A DNA stretch of 64,000 bases from an uncultured Clostridium sp. (GTDB lineage Bacteria; Bacillota; Clostridia; TANB77; CAG-508). A program made the position numbers and the translations under genes. A model generated the notes under the pieces. It searched no databases. It worked only from the letters and a program-made list of their open reading frames with translations, and was not told the DNA's origin. The stretch spans positions 1 through 64,000 of the forward strand of contig USDL01000002.1 in assembly GCA_900553365.1 (NCBI GenBank), in the 5' to 3' direction. Shown piece after piece: positions 47,448-57,545 of this stretch. Each line of letters begins with the position of its first letter. Position 1 is the first letter of the stretch.

Positions 47448-49347
47448 TTACTGGTTTTTAAGAAGGCGACCGCCGACAGTGACACTCGATAACGAAGAAG
47501 CATTGCTCAAAGTCCAATACCACAAGCCACAGGCCAAGCCATCGCTCCAAGCACCACCGAACAAGGGCAATTCTGTTGCCTTCTGCACACCAGTAATAGT
47601 CTGTCATATATGTATTAGAAGCACCGCCTACTGCCGTTGCAAAATCTATTATAGGATTATTAGCATCATATCCTACTGCACTTTGATATTGTCCTGTTGT
47701 AGAACAATTTGTATATCCTAATGCCTTGTAAGAACCATCAAATTTGTCTACCGCATAATCATTAGAATTTTGGCTTATATATGCTTTATAATCTTTTATA
47801 TTGATTCCATCTACAAACTGCCATAAAGCACCATATATATCTTCAATTCCCCTATAAATCATAGAATGTTGTCCATCATCATTTAGTGTTCCAGACTTCA
47901 TGCCTAAACTATCACATCCACCACTGTTTACTCCATTAAAGCTTCCTGTCCATTCTTTTGATATAACACCTTTTCCCAATTTATCCTGTGCATTATAATC
48001 TGCATATTCTACAAGATAAAGTATTTGGAATAAGAAGTAATGCCAATCAAGTTGTCCAAATCCATCTCCTAAATTTCTTGCATATGTTCTAAAATTAGTA
48101 ATAGTATCGGATACTAATGGTGCTACACCAGATTTACTATATACTCTTGAATTTGAACCAGACATAGTATATCTTCCAACACTAAATTGCTCTGATTTTA
48201 TATATCCTTCTTTTTTACCATCTGCAATATATACATACTCATATGTATCATCTCTAGTTCTTTTATACCAGAACTCTGGTATTCTTGTTAAGACTTCTCC
48301 ATTGCTTCCATCAAATTTGAAAGTTGGCTCTCCATAGTATGCTGTTATCCTTTGAGATTTAACATCATAATTATAACTTATAATATCACTCCACGGATAT
48401 AAATTATCAAAACTATTTTGTACGGCAGTAGAACCTTTTTGAGCATTTGCAACTAATCCAACTGCATCTTCTATTCTCTCCCAAGTTGATGATGAGTTAT
48501 TTGCTAACTTCCTTCTAACACCATATACATGTACTTTCATTTTTTCTTTTATTTCTGCAATATCTGCTGTATTCTGTTGAACTGCTTGTACATTAACATT
48601 TTGCATCATTTGATTAAATGATGTTACTCTATTTTGTTCTGCAGTAGCTCTTGCCTTTTCTGCTACTACTCTTGCTGTTTCTGCATTTGTCCTATTAGTT
48701 TCATTTGTTTTTCTTGTATTCTCTGCAGATATTCTGTTGTTTTCATTCGTTACTCTCGTTGCTTCTGCAGTAGCTCTTGCCGTTTCTGCTGCTACTCTTG
48801 CTGTTTCTGCATTTATCCTATTAGTTTCATTTGTTTTTCTTGTATTCTCTGCAGATATTCTGTTATTTTCATTTGTTACTCTTGTTGCTTCTGCAGATGA
48901 AATATCTTCTAACATTTGTGAAGATTCCTCAACAAAGTCATCTATTGCTTTTGAAAACTCTTCAAAGTAATTTTCTGTATTTTCTGGACTAACGGCAGCT
49001 TTACTTGTTTGCTCTATTTGTACTGGAATATAGAAAGATGATGTAACTTCACTATTAGTATTTTTTACTTCTATTTCCATTTTTGCTTTTCCAGATTGTC
49101 TTACACACTCTTCTAGCAATGGTATTGTTGCTATTCCGTTTGGTATATCTATGTTAGAAGCTAATTGTTGAATGAGTGTACTATTTGGCTTTGTGAATAT
49201 AATATCTATAGTTTGAGATGTTAAATCTACTATAGTATTATCATTTAATATCTTAACTTTTATTATAGTTGTATCCATTTGCTTTAAAAATATTGTATTA
49301 TATATTTTATTTTGTAAATCTACAACTAACTCAACTATTCTTTTCAT
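47448..49347 (-). CDS. DGR target: phage tail-tip/receptor-binding protein, VR read through a CGG +1 shift
   Basis: 632 residues when joined. N-terminal BppU-like baseplate domain (about 1-115), a coiled-coil stalk with two near-identical 32-residue Ala/Asn/Thr/Arg repeats (about 150-220), then a C-type-lectin-like display domain ending in the VR. Codon 597 is CGG (47559-47557). Unshifted, the end reads RWCLERW... and stops at 47458; skipping C gives GGAWSDGLACGLWYWTLSNA and ends VGGRLLKNQ at 47448. The shifted reading matches the TR's AAY-codon frame and the usual C-terminal GGRL of DGR targets; in the unshifted frame the TR itself would contain a stop. So the diversified residues are displayed only through the shift. 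Confidence 0.88.
47460..47570 (-). repeat. DGR variable repeat (VR)
   Basis: Matches TR except at 11 TR adenines. Ends at its 3' side in a run identical to TR that is GC-rich (TCGGCGGTCGCC), the expected initiation-of-homing segment. Changes relative to TR codons include Asn to Ala, Ser, Asp and Thr. Confidence 0.95.
47557..47559 (-). other. CGG +1 recoding site in the DGR target (GTT-C-GGT)
   Basis: In-frame codon 597 is CGG followed by T, at the start of the VR. The AAY codon register of the TR independently shows that the shifted frame is the displayed one. Confidence 0.85.
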
Positions 49348-51868
49348 CTTTTGCCTCCTCTAATATAATTGTTGTTGAATCATCATCTTGTTTTACTAGC
49401 TTTCTCATAACTTCTCTTTTTTCTTGTATATATTCCTTGAATTTTATTGATTGATTATCATATTGCTTTATTTTATCTTTTAGTGCATCTACTATAAGAT
49501 TTTCTACTTTTTCTCCTGTCTTTGATAATTTGTATTTGTATTCTAACCCTAATTCTTTCAAAAGAAATTTATTTATAGCCTTTTGCTCTTCTAACTCACT
49601 TGATAATTCTTGAATTGCTTTAGTTATAAATGGAATAATTTTTGTTTCATCTATTTGATATACTTCATCAAGTATATTCCCATCCTCATCTCTTTGTGGC
49701 ACTTTAAATACAAAATTGCTTTTTACATTTTCAAGTTCTTGTGCTATGTATCCAATTTCTTCTGTTCCATCGTTATCTTTCCATTTGAAACTTCTATGTA
49801 AAATTGAATTTATAACACTCAAAGCATCTACTTTTGATTCTTGTATGTCTTTTTTTAACCTTCCATCTGATTTCCAACAACTTGCAGCTACAGTTCCTTT
49901 ATTTGTTGTAACAATTTCTAAATATCCACAATTTGAATCTGTACCATTGGTATAATATGTATATCCCAAAGAAATCACTCCTGCATGACTTACGATTGCA
50001 GGTTTACTATTTACATATATATTATCTGGATATATAATGGTTTCTTTATTTTCTCCATTATTCCCCACTCTAAACCAAGCTTCATTATCATCTACAAATC
50101 CATCGACATATCTTTGCTGTCCATTAGTAGGAGTATTATGGGTAATCCCAATCATGCCTGCATCATCATCTCCAATTAAATTAGCATTTCCTTTATTATT
50201 TTTTCCTCCTATAAATATTCCTAGTTGAGAATCACATTGTAAATTTATATTTCCTAAATCTCCTTCTATAAAAAATTGGTCTGTAGTCATCCATGCTTGT
50301 TTTCCATCAGTTCCTTGCATTATAAATGTTGGATTTTCTCTTGTTCCATCGCCTAATCTAATCGTGCCTCCTTTAATAGTTGCATTATTGCATGTCATAT
50401 TTCCTTTTTCATCAATGGCAAATCCTGCATTTATTGTTGTATATCCCTCTAAATGTATCTGCGATGCTACTATTGCTAATGTATTAAGCCCCTTTATTCT
50501 TGCAACATCCATCTGTCCTGCAGTAATAAAGTCTGCAACAATTCTTCCATCTTGTGTCATCGCCAGTTCATATGGTCCATTTATTCCGTTTTTCGAATAT
50601 CCTAGTCCATTAAGATTCCATCTCCACACTTTTTTAGCAGTATTAGGATTGTCTGTATCCATAATAAATAACTCATTTTGTGTTTTATAAACATATCCAC
50701 CTAAAGCTGCGGTTAATTGCTCTGTAGCATTTTGCTTTGCCTGTAATAATACACTTGTTTCAATAGTATCTGTTTCTTTTCTAATAGTATTTGTTATATC
50801 TTTTTGAGAATCTGTAATATAATTAGCTTTAAATTCTCCTAATTCTAGTTTTGTGTATCTATGTAATAATGCATCATATGTTGTTTTTATTACTCTTACT
50901 TCTACTTGTGTATAATCGAGTTCTACTCTGATAGTATCTCCCATTGAAACACTTTCTAAAAAAGTATAGTCTTGATATTCTGTAGTTTGAGATAAATCAA
51001 CAAAATCTACTTTTAAATTTACTGTAGGTTTATCTATATTTTCTTCCGAATACTTTAAGTTACACAATCTTCTTAATTCTTGATAAGCCTCTTCTGCAGT
51101 AGCAAAGCCTTCCTCTTCATCTGCATTTTCTTTTACTTTAACATCTGAAAATTCTATTACTTTTACTTTTTTATGCGGATAATTGTTAATAAGAGGACTA
51201 TCAATATATTTTTCTGGAAGAAATAATCCATTATATCCTTGTGGCATAATTTTTGTTACTATATTAGAATTATCAATAGTAAAGTCTAATCCTGTAAGAT
51301 TTTTTCTATATCTTATCTTGTATCCTTTATCATTTCCTCTTCTATTTAGCATTTTAATTGTATAATTATTTCTTTCTAGCTCTCCACCCCATAAGTTTAC
51401 AAAACTATTTTCTAAATCTCCAACTATAGCTTCAATAGGATTTTTTCTAACATATCTTGCACTTGATACTGTTTGAATGTCCGAAAAGCTATTAAAGTTG
51501 TGTGAGTCTAGGGTATGTGATAATATCCAATCTAAACATGCAGCTCCATTTAGGTTTTGTGGAAAAACATCTTCTAAAAAATTGTCTGCTAAATCATATG
51601 ATATATGCTCTCCATAAATTGTTATAGTGTCAAAATTAGGCTTTACATGTTTTATTCTAAATAATTGGTCCTCTTCTAAACCTGCATCACATTTTATAAT
51701 ATTTTCGTTTATAATAAATTCAATATATTTGGAAGTAATAGGATATTCCATATCTAATACTAATTCTCCATTTAAAGCTTCTGATACTTCACATTTTAGA
51801 GAATCTTTTAATATTCCTATACCATTATTATTAAAATCTTTACAATTTGCATCATACAATATAATCAT
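49331..51868 (-). CDS. Phage tail endopeptidase-like protein with S74 intramolecular chaperone
   Basis: 845 residues. N-terminal siphovirus tail-lysin/baseplate hub domain (LYDANCKDFNNNGIGILKDS, then GEHISYDLADNFLEDVF; about 1-370), a central beta-rich part with AQMDVARIKGLNTLAIVAS and short glycine-rich repeats, then a C-terminal Peptidase_S74 chaperone (DGRLKKDIQESKVDALSVIN, WKDNDGTEEIGYIAQELENV, about 690-760) and a trimerising coiled coil. S74 domains fold trimeric fibres then cleave themselves off. Overlaps the target gene by 17 bases. Confidence 0.85.
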   Translation of the reverse strand: MIILYDANCKDFNNNGIGILKDSLKCEVSEALNGELVLDMEYPITSKYIEFIINENIIKCDAGLEEDQLFRIKHVKPNFDTITIYGEHISYDLADNFLEDVFPQNLNGAACLDWILSHTLDSHNFNSFSDIQTVSSARYVRKNPIEAIVGDLENSFVNLWGGELERNNYTIKMLNRRGNDKGYKIRYRKNLTGLDFTIDNSNIVTKIMPQGYNGLFLPEKYIDSPLINNYPHKKVKVIEFSDVKVKENADEEEGFATAEEAYQELRRLCNLKYSEENIDKPTVNLKVDFVDLSQTTEYQDYTFLESVSMGDTIRVELDYTQVEVRVIKTTYDALLHRYTKLELGEFKANYITDSQKDITNTIRKETDTIETSVLLQAKQNATEQLTAALGGYVYKTQNELFIMDTDNPNTAKKVWRWNLNGLGYSKNGINGPYELAMTQDGRIVADFITAGQMDVARIKGLNTLAIVASQIHLEGYTTINAGFAIDEKGNMTCNNATIKGGTIRLGDGTRENPTFIMQGTDGKQAWMTTDQFFIEGDLGNINLQCDSQLGIFIGGKNNKGNANLIGDDDAGMIGITHNTPTNGQQRYVDGFVDDNEAWFRVGNNGENKETIIYPDNIYVNSKPAIVSHAGVISLGYTYYTNGTDSNCGYLEIVTTNKGTVAASCWKSDGRLKKDIQESKVDALSVINSILHRSFKWKDNDGTEEIGYIAQELENVKSNFVFKVPQRDEDGNILDEVYQIDETKIIPFITKAIQELSSELEEQKAINKFLLKELGLEYKYKLSKTGEKVENLIVDALKDKIKQYDNQSIKFKEYIQEKREVMRKLVKQDDDSTTIILEEAKDEKNS

Positions 51869-52551
51869 AGATAAGTCTCCCTATATTTTATTTTTAAATT
51901 AGTAATTGAGCCTATCCACTCAATTTTATTTTCTCCTGGTTTTAGTTTTAAAAATTCCCCAAGAACATTACTATTTTCATTTTTATTGCCTTTGTATGCT
52001 TCTTCTATTTTGGAATCTAGTTCTATATATCCATCTAATTTTTTTATTTTCTGTGATTTATTCCCTATTGTAAGTGTTATTGCTCCGCTTCCTTCTATCC
52101 TTATGTAAGGACTTATCTCTGCTGTAGATTGTGTAATATATATAACTGATGCTTTCGAAAAATTATGTTCATATTCCTTTAAAGAATAGGCAAAAGGTTG
52201 CAATTCAATTTCTATTGGAAATTCATAAAAAACATGAAGAACTTTTGAAAAATCAATACTATTTTTTATTATTCCTTCGTAGTATTTATCTTCCTCCAAA
52301 GATATTACTAATTTACCAGTTCCACTTAGCCACCTAGATATTTCTCTTACATTTGCATTTGGTCCTAATGTACACTTTATTTGATATATAAAAGTATCAT
52401 ATACTCCTTCATCTATATAAAGTTTTCCATTTCTTCCTGGTATTTCTTTTTCTTCTATTCTCTTTTTTGGTATTGTAATAGGAGGTAATTCATTCACTAT
52501 AATATTTTTATCTACCGAACTCACTTTGTTCCAAATAAAATATGGTATCAT
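51865..52551 (-). CDS. Distal tail protein (Dit-like)
   Basis: 228 residues, beta-rich; PPITIPKKRIEEKEIPGRNG near the start and the LEEDKYYEGIIKNSIDFSK region are typical of phage tail-family (Dit) proteins that cap the tail tube. Four-base overlaps on both sides with tape measure and tail endopeptidase. Confidence 0.8.
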   Translation of the reverse strand: MIPYFIWNKVSSVDKNIIVNELPPITIPKKRIEEKEIPGRNGKLYIDEGVYDTFIYQIKCTLGPNANVREISRWLSGTGKLVISLEEDKYYEGIIKNSIDFSKVLHVFYEFPIEIELQPFAYSLKEYEHNFSKASVIYITQSTAEISPYIRIEGSGAITLTIGNKSQKIKKLDGYIELDSKIEEAYKGNKNENSNVLGEFLKLKPGENKIEWIGSITNLKIKYRETYL

Positions 52552-54830
52552 GTTGTTGCTCCTTTCGCTTTTCTTTTACTTGATGCGTAAAAAGCCATTT
52601 CTTCGGATAATGCTTGTATATCCTGCTTTCTATTGTTATAAAAATTAGTTATATTAAAAATAATACTAGAACTATTATCGTTATTTTCAATTTTTTCTTC
52701 TTGCAATTCTTTTTGCTTTCTAGTCCTATTTTTCATATATTCTGCATTTTCTTCTTTGGTTAATACTCTTTCTCCCTTATGTAATAATGCGGGATAATCA
52801 TCTTCTGGCACATAATCAATACCAACTTTTAATTTTGGTATTTCGTTAATATGAAATCCCTTCCCACCAACTCCAGGAACCCAATCTGGTATTTTTATTT
52901 TATTTATACCTCTAATAAATGTGTTTATTCCATTTATTATCCAATTTATAGGTGTTTTAAATATGTTTGCAAGTCCACTTATTATATTACTAAATATGTT
53001 CTTAATATTTTGCCATGCTGCACTCCAATTTCCAGTAAATACATTTTTTACAAAGTTAATTATATTGGAAAATACATTTTTTACATTTCCTATAACATTT
53101 TTTATTGTTTCAAATACACTTGAAAATATATATTTTACCTGATTAAATGCTCCTTGCCATGCACCAACAAAAATCACTTTCACAAAATTTATAATTCCTT
53201 CAAATACACTTATTGTATTTTGAATTATTTTTGAAACCAAATCAAATGCTCCTTTGAAAACAGTGGATATTACATTTGCAACTAATTCAAGACCCGCTTG
53301 TAGTGGTGGTAATATTAGTTGTATTATATTAGTAAATAATTGAATCAAAGGAGGTAATATCATATTTATTAACGATAGTAGTGGTTCTAATAATGTCATA
53401 AATAAATTTATTATAGGTTGTAATAAATTTATAATTGGTTGTAATAAATCCAATAATGGTTGTATTAATTGCATCAAAATAGGTAAAAGAGATTGAACTA
53501 TTTGCATTATTGGTGGCAATAACATTTGTGCTAACTGTACCAAAACTGGCAAAATTGCTTGTATTATTTGTGTCAAGAAAGGAACTAATTGTTTCCAAAT
53601 ATCCATCATTATAGGCATAATTGTTTGTACCAGTTCCATAAGTGGTGGTAATAATTGTGCAAACATTTCCGATATTACTGGCGAAACCTCATTTAACATT
53701 CCTTCAATTACTGGCATATTATCACTAATTATTTGAATTACTTGTTTTAGTATAGGCATAAGTGCATTTCCAAGTGGAAGTAATAGCATTTCTACATTTC
53801 TTTTTAGTCCTTCAAATAAATCTGTTAAATTGTCATATTTTACTTCTTTTAATTTGTCCATTGTATTTACTGTCTCATCAAATTTGTCTCCATATTCTGT
53901 CATAGCAAATACAGCATCTTTTCCCAAGTCCTCCCACATAGTACCAAATATAGCAACACCTGCAGTATTTTGTTCTATTGGGTCCTCAATATTTTTCAAA
54001 CCTTCTACAACTTCTCCAAATGCCCAAGAAGCTCTTTCTCCACCTTCTCCAAATGCTTGTGCAATATCATCTGCATTTAATTTCATTGCTTTTAGAGAAT
54101 CTGTTGCAGAGCCATCTTTCATTCTGATGCCCATTTCTTTTATTGCATCTCCCACTTTATCTATAGAAAAAGCTCCACTATCTGCTCCTTGTTTGAATGT
54201 ATTAAACATATCAGTAGCACTTAATCCGTTTTGTTTAAAATGTACGGAATATTCATTTATTGAATCTAGCAAGTCTCCATTTTTATCTAATCCTTGCTGT
54301 GCCCCTTGTGCTATTAAATTGTATGCTTCTTCGGATGAAATTCCAAATTGGTCCATAAGCATTTTAGCAGCTCGTACACTCTCGTTTACTTCAAATCCAA
54401 ATGTATCTCTTAATGCCAAAGCATCTTCCGTTACACTTTGAAGTTGTGTATCTTCAATTTCTCCTAGCTGTGTTTTTACTTGTGCCATACTATCTGCGAT
54501 GTCTTGAAAATCCTCTCCATAGTTATTCTTGTAGATGTTTTTCAAAACCTCTTCATATTGTCCTGTTGCTTCCGTTGCTGTTCCTGTCGCCGCTATATAA
54601 CTATCTATAGCAGAATCTACATCTTTTGCAGTATTGATTGCCATTCCTCCAATAGCTGTTGCTGCGGTAACTGCTGCTGCTCCTAATCCAAGTGCCCATT
54701 TCCCTGCAGTTTTTGCGACATTGCCTAGCTTTGTTCCTAATCCTTCACTTTTTTTGCCTGTTTTTTCAATTTTTTCATCCGCTTCGGTAGTATCTACAAA
54801 AATACTACCAAATAACTTAAATATTTCCAT
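52548..54830 (-). CDS. Tail tape measure protein
   Basis: 760 residues. Begins with the usual N-terminal helix-rich segment, contains an unusual hydrophobic run of Pro/Leu/Ile/Gln repeats (about residues 380-520, with many LLPPIMQIVQ-like units of about 11 residues) and a C-terminal part with MAFYASSKRKAKG. Length sets tail length. The start overlaps the tail chaperone's extended end by 14 bases. Confidence 0.88.
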   Translation of the reverse strand: MEIFKLFGSIFVDTTEADEKIEKTGKKSEGLGTKLGNVAKTAGKWALGLGAAAVTAATAIGGMAINTAKDVDSAIDSYIAATGTATEATGQYEEVLKNIYKNNYGEDFQDIADSMAQVKTQLGEIEDTQLQSVTEDALALRDTFGFEVNESVRAAKMLMDQFGISSEEAYNLIAQGAQQGLDKNGDLLDSINEYSVHFKQNGLSATDMFNTFKQGADSGAFSIDKVGDAIKEMGIRMKDGSATDSLKAMKLNADDIAQAFGEGGERASWAFGEVVEGLKNIEDPIEQNTAGVAIFGTMWEDLGKDAVFAMTEYGDKFDETVNTMDKLKEVKYDNLTDLFEGLKRNVEMLLLPLGNALMPILKQVIQIISDNMPVIEGMLNEVSPVISEMFAQLLPPLMELVQTIMPIMMDIWKQLVPFLTQIIQAILPVLVQLAQMLLPPIMQIVQSLLPILMQLIQPLLDLLQPIINLLQPIINLFMTLLEPLLSLINMILPPLIQLFTNIIQLILPPLQAGLELVANVISTVFKGAFDLVSKIIQNTISVFEGIINFVKVIFVGAWQGAFNQVKYIFSSVFETIKNVIGNVKNVFSNIINFVKNVFTGNWSAAWQNIKNIFSNIISGLANIFKTPINWIINGINTFIRGINKIKIPDWVPGVGGKGFHINEIPKLKVGIDYVPEDDYPALLHKGERVLTKEENAEYMKNRTRKQKELQEEKIENNDNSSSIIFNITNFYNNRKQDIQALSEEMAFYASSKRKAKGATT

Positions 54831-55484
54831 TTATTTTTCCACCTGCCTTCTGCTCTTGCTCATAATACCTTACTACTCCCATCATTTCTTTTTCTATTTC
54901 ATCATTAGACATTTGCCTTTCTTTTGATGAATTACAATGTAAATTTTCAAAAGCTTTTTTCTTATATTCTTCAAAAGAAACAAATTCAAAAAAACCTATT
55001 TCCATATATGGATATAGAGTTAACCATCTTGTATATAATTCTTTTTCATAGGCAGTTTCTAGTAAATTATTTAATTTTTCTATTGGAAAGTTTTTAATAT
55101 TAGATATGCCATAATATTTTTCAAGTAGTATTATTTTTTCTTCGATTCTGGCATATCCTTTTGTTGTAAAAAACTTTTTAATCCCTTATCTTTTGCTATT
55201 TCCTTCAAGAACTCTATTACATCAACTTGTTTTGCTTCTTCTTCTGATATTTCTTTATATAAAGAAATAAATCGTACTAATTCATCTCTAACTAAATGCA
55301 ATTTTTTTCCTAGTGTTAATAGTAGTTCTGCTCCAATTTGTTTTTGTAGCCTTTCTACTTCACTTTTGCTTTTTCCCCTTGCTTCATCACCCATCTTAAA
55401 AAACTTTTGCATTAGTTGTGAATCTATCTCCATTTTTTCCATTATTGTGCTTATAACACACATCATATCAATGTTAATTTTCAT
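54817..55484 (-). CDS. Tail assembly chaperone with programmed -1 frameshift
   Basis: The first frame (55484-55131) gives a 117-residue protein ending ESKKK stop. The stop follows AAG AAA AAA TAA; a -1 slip in the A-run (55139-55134) opens a second frame that continues to 54817 (IILLEKYYGISNIKNFPIEK... to GGKINGNI). This is the lambda G/GT arrangement: short and long chaperones wrap the tape measure during tail building. It is an ordinary -1 site, distinct from the CGG +1 sites. Confidence 0.82.
55134..55139 (-). promoter_or_regulatory. Slippery A6 for the -1 frameshift in the tail chaperone
   Basis: Six A on the minus strand immediately before TAA (AAG AAA AAA TAA). Two Lys codons can re-pair after sliding back one base. 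Confidence 0.75.
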
Positions 55485-55537
55485 GGTAATTTCCTCCTAA
55501 ATAAAAAAATAGAGCAACCTTTATAGTTGCTCATACA

Positions 55538-56119
55538 TTAAACTGTTGTTAGACTTTCTTCGTAAGTAATACTTTGTATTCTTTCGATTGAGTAAATTTT
55601 CTTTGTTTCATCTTCGTAAGAATGATGAGCAGCAAAATCTAATTGTATTTCTCCTTCTGCTTTTTGTACTGCTGCAAATTCTAATCCATTGTCTGCCATA
55701 GCATCAAATATAGAAATTTTTAGGTAATCTCCTTTTAAAGTCTTACAAAACATAGTTATGTTATCGTTATAGTTTTCATCTGAAATTAAGCCCAAGTCTG
55801 AACTTTCAATTTTAGATATTTCGCCACTCTTATCCTTTGTTATTGATGCACCTGGCAATGCCATTGATAGTGAATCTAAACTTGCATTTAAAGTCTTTGC
55901 AGAAATTGTTGCATTTTCATCATCAATTACTTCTGTTCCTTTTGTTTTTCCACCTTGTCCATCAAATTCTATTTGTCTTATAGTTCTTTCTACTTTAAAT
56001 GTAGAACCTCCACGAATTGGAGCTAACAATTTTTGTGTTTCTAACCCATAATTTCTAAAAACAATTCCATGGTCTATTTGGATGTTTTCAACATCTACTT
56101 TTCTTTGTTTTGTTTTCAA
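55538..56119 (-). CDS. Major tail (tube) protein
   Basis: 193 residues, beta-rich, with VRNYGLETQKLLAPIRGGST-type start (NYGLETQKLLAPIRGGST), a central loop with EVIDDENATISAKTLNASL, and QLDFAAHHSYEDETK near the end. Size and place between head-tail joining proteins and chaperone indicate the TP901-1-type tube protein. Confidence 0.85.
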   Translation of the reverse strand: MKTKQRKVDVENIQIDHGIVFRNYGLETQKLLAPIRGGSTFKVERTIRQIEFDGQGGKTKGTEVIDDENATISAKTLNASLDSLSMALPGASITKDKSGEISKIESSDLGLISDENYNDNITMFCKTLKGDYLKISIFDAMADNGLEFAAVQKAEGEIQLDFAAHHSYEDETKKIYSIERIQSITYEESLTTV

Positions 56120-56133
56120 TTTAATTTCCCTCC

Positions 56134-56535
56134 TTAATTTTGAAACTCATACATATGTATTTCAAAAGTCTGTATTCTTCTTTTTATAGTTTTATCTTCA
56201 TCATAATTAGTGTTACATCCACTAAAATATATTTTTATAGCAAAACTATCTAAAAAAGCCTGGTATCCATCTATTTTTTCCTTTATAGCATCGCAAATAT
56301 TTTCTATTTGTGTTGTATCATCGCCAGAATCCCAAGTCTCCGCTTCTAAATAAAATGGTATATATATCTCATCGTTACTTTCTTTTACATCTAATACTGT
56401 ATACGGAAAATCCATAGTATCATCTGCAGTCATAAAACAATTTGGAACAACATTGTCTAAAAGTTCCTTAATGTGTTTTCTTAATTTTATTCTAGTTGTT
56501 TCTTTATCCACTTCCAATTTCCTCGCTTTCATCAA
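56134..56535 (-). CDS. Tail terminator/completion protein
   Basis: 133 residues with LRKHIKELLDNVVPNCFMTA and WDSGDDTTQIENICDAIKEK, the pattern of Gp37-like/DUF3168-type tail completion proteins. Overlaps the HK97 gp10-like gene by 32 bases. Confidence 0.7.
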   Translation of the reverse strand: MMKARKLEVDKETTRIKLRKHIKELLDNVVPNCFMTADDTMDFPYTVLDVKESNDEIYIPFYLEAETWDSGDDTTQIENICDAIKEKIDGYQAFLDSFAIKIYFSGCNTNYDEDKTIKRRIQTFEIHMYEFQN

Positions 56536-56923
56536 TTATTCCTCTTGCTTTGTTTTCATCCTCTATACTTTTGATATAAGTACCTTGTATTTTTCTTATT
56601 TCATTTTTATTATTTAGTACAGCTCCTCTTATATGTTCTTTTTTTACCTGCTTTGATGTTCCTGTCTCTTGAAAACCAATATAAAATCCTCCTGGCTTAT
56701 ATCCAACCTGCAAACTTCCATCTTTTCTAGCCCAATATTGTGTGTTTTTTCTTCCTCTTCCAGTATTTTTTTCAATACTCTTTTTAGCTTCTCTTGTAAC
56801 AAACTTTCCTACATCTTTATTAGCTGCATGTACTAATTCTTTTAAGAGATACTTTGTTCTATCTACACTATTTATATATTGAACTCCATCTTTTGTTATC
56901 TTTATTGCACTAGGAATTGCCAT
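56504..56923 (-). CDS. HK97 gp10-like head-tail protein
   Basis: 139 residues from ATG 56923 (GAGGT eight bases upstream). Helical N-terminus (LLKELVHAANKDVGKFVTRE) and the characteristic VGYKPGGFYIGFQETGTSKQ motif of the HK97-gp10 family, which acts in tail completion. Confidence 0.8.
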   Translation of the reverse strand: MAIPSAIKITKDGVQYINSVDRTKYLLKELVHAANKDVGKFVTREAKKSIEKNTGRGRKNTQYWARKDGSLQVGYKPGGFYIGFQETGTSKQVKKEHIRGAVLNNKNEIRKIQGTYIKSIEDENKARGIIDESEEIGSG

Positions 56924-57236
56924 AAGCATTTACCTCTTTCTTTTTTATATCACTTGAGCAAGTAAGCTCTAGCTTTTCATCATCTGTTTCATATGTTTTT
57001 AATATTTCATATTTGACTCCTTTGTATCTTAAATACTTTTCGTTTTCATAATCAAATTTCCATATTACCAATATTCTTTCTGCCTTCATGCCTACTGCTG
57101 CAGCTTGAAAAAATGTACTTGAATATACTTGTTTTTCTTCTCCAAAAACATCTCTTTCTCCTGGTTTTCTTATCATGTCTCCTATAGCATTGCCTTCTAC
57201 TTTATCTTTGCTTATCAAAGTTATTATTTCATCCAT
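56910..57236 (-). CDS. Head-tail adaptor protein
   Basis: 108 residues with GDMIRKPGERDVFGEEKQVY and a Cys/Lys-rich end. Size, position and the sequence around VFGEEKQVYSSTFFQAA fit the phage head-tail joining family (SPP1 gp16-like). Two bases after the connector gene. Confidence 0.75.
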   Translation of the reverse strand: MDEIITLISKDKVEGNAIGDMIRKPGERDVFGEEKQVYSSTFFQAAAVGMKAERILVIWKFDYENEKYLRYKGVKYEILKTYETDDEKLELTCSSDIKKKEVNAYGNS

Positions 57237-57238
57237 AT

Positions 57239-57526
57239 TTACACCTCTTTCGGTGGATTTTTGTATTTAGATGATACACTCATCTTATACCTTAATCTTT
57301 CATATGATTTTTGATATTTATCACTTTGCTTGTTGTTCCTAAAATTAGCTCTTACATAAGCAGTTATAGCCTGGCAAACCACAGTATTGGAAGCTACTAT
57401 GTTACTTTCATGTATTCCAGACATTTTTAAATCTTCGATTGCAGCAAGTTCTACTTCTTTTAATTCTTCATCAAAACTACTATTGCTCAATCCAACTCTT
57501 TTCCTCAATTCTTCTACATCTATCAT
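57239..57526 (-). CDS. gp6-like head-tail connector
   Basis: 95 residues, helical: VEELRKRVGLSNSSFDEELK then AITAYVRANFRNNKQSDKYQ and YERLRYKMSVSSKY, the pattern of the HK97 gp6 / phage connector family that forms a ring under the portal. Confidence 0.8.
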   Translation of the reverse strand: MIDVEELRKRVGLSNSSFDEELKEVELAAIEDLKMSGIHESNIVASNTVVCQAITAYVRANFRNNKQSDKYQKSYERLRYKMSVSSKYKNPPKEV

Positions 57527-57545
57527 TTTAGTAGCTTCCTCCTTC

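Noticed and set aside
48630..48900. Tandem repeats in the DGR target as a second variable region
   Set aside because: The two copies encode the same coiled-coil stalk and differences are not restricted to adenines; simple duplication explains them.
55131..55484. Tail chaperone break as another CGG site
   Set aside because: No CGG is present; the frame change is -1 at an A6 run, the known phage mechanism.
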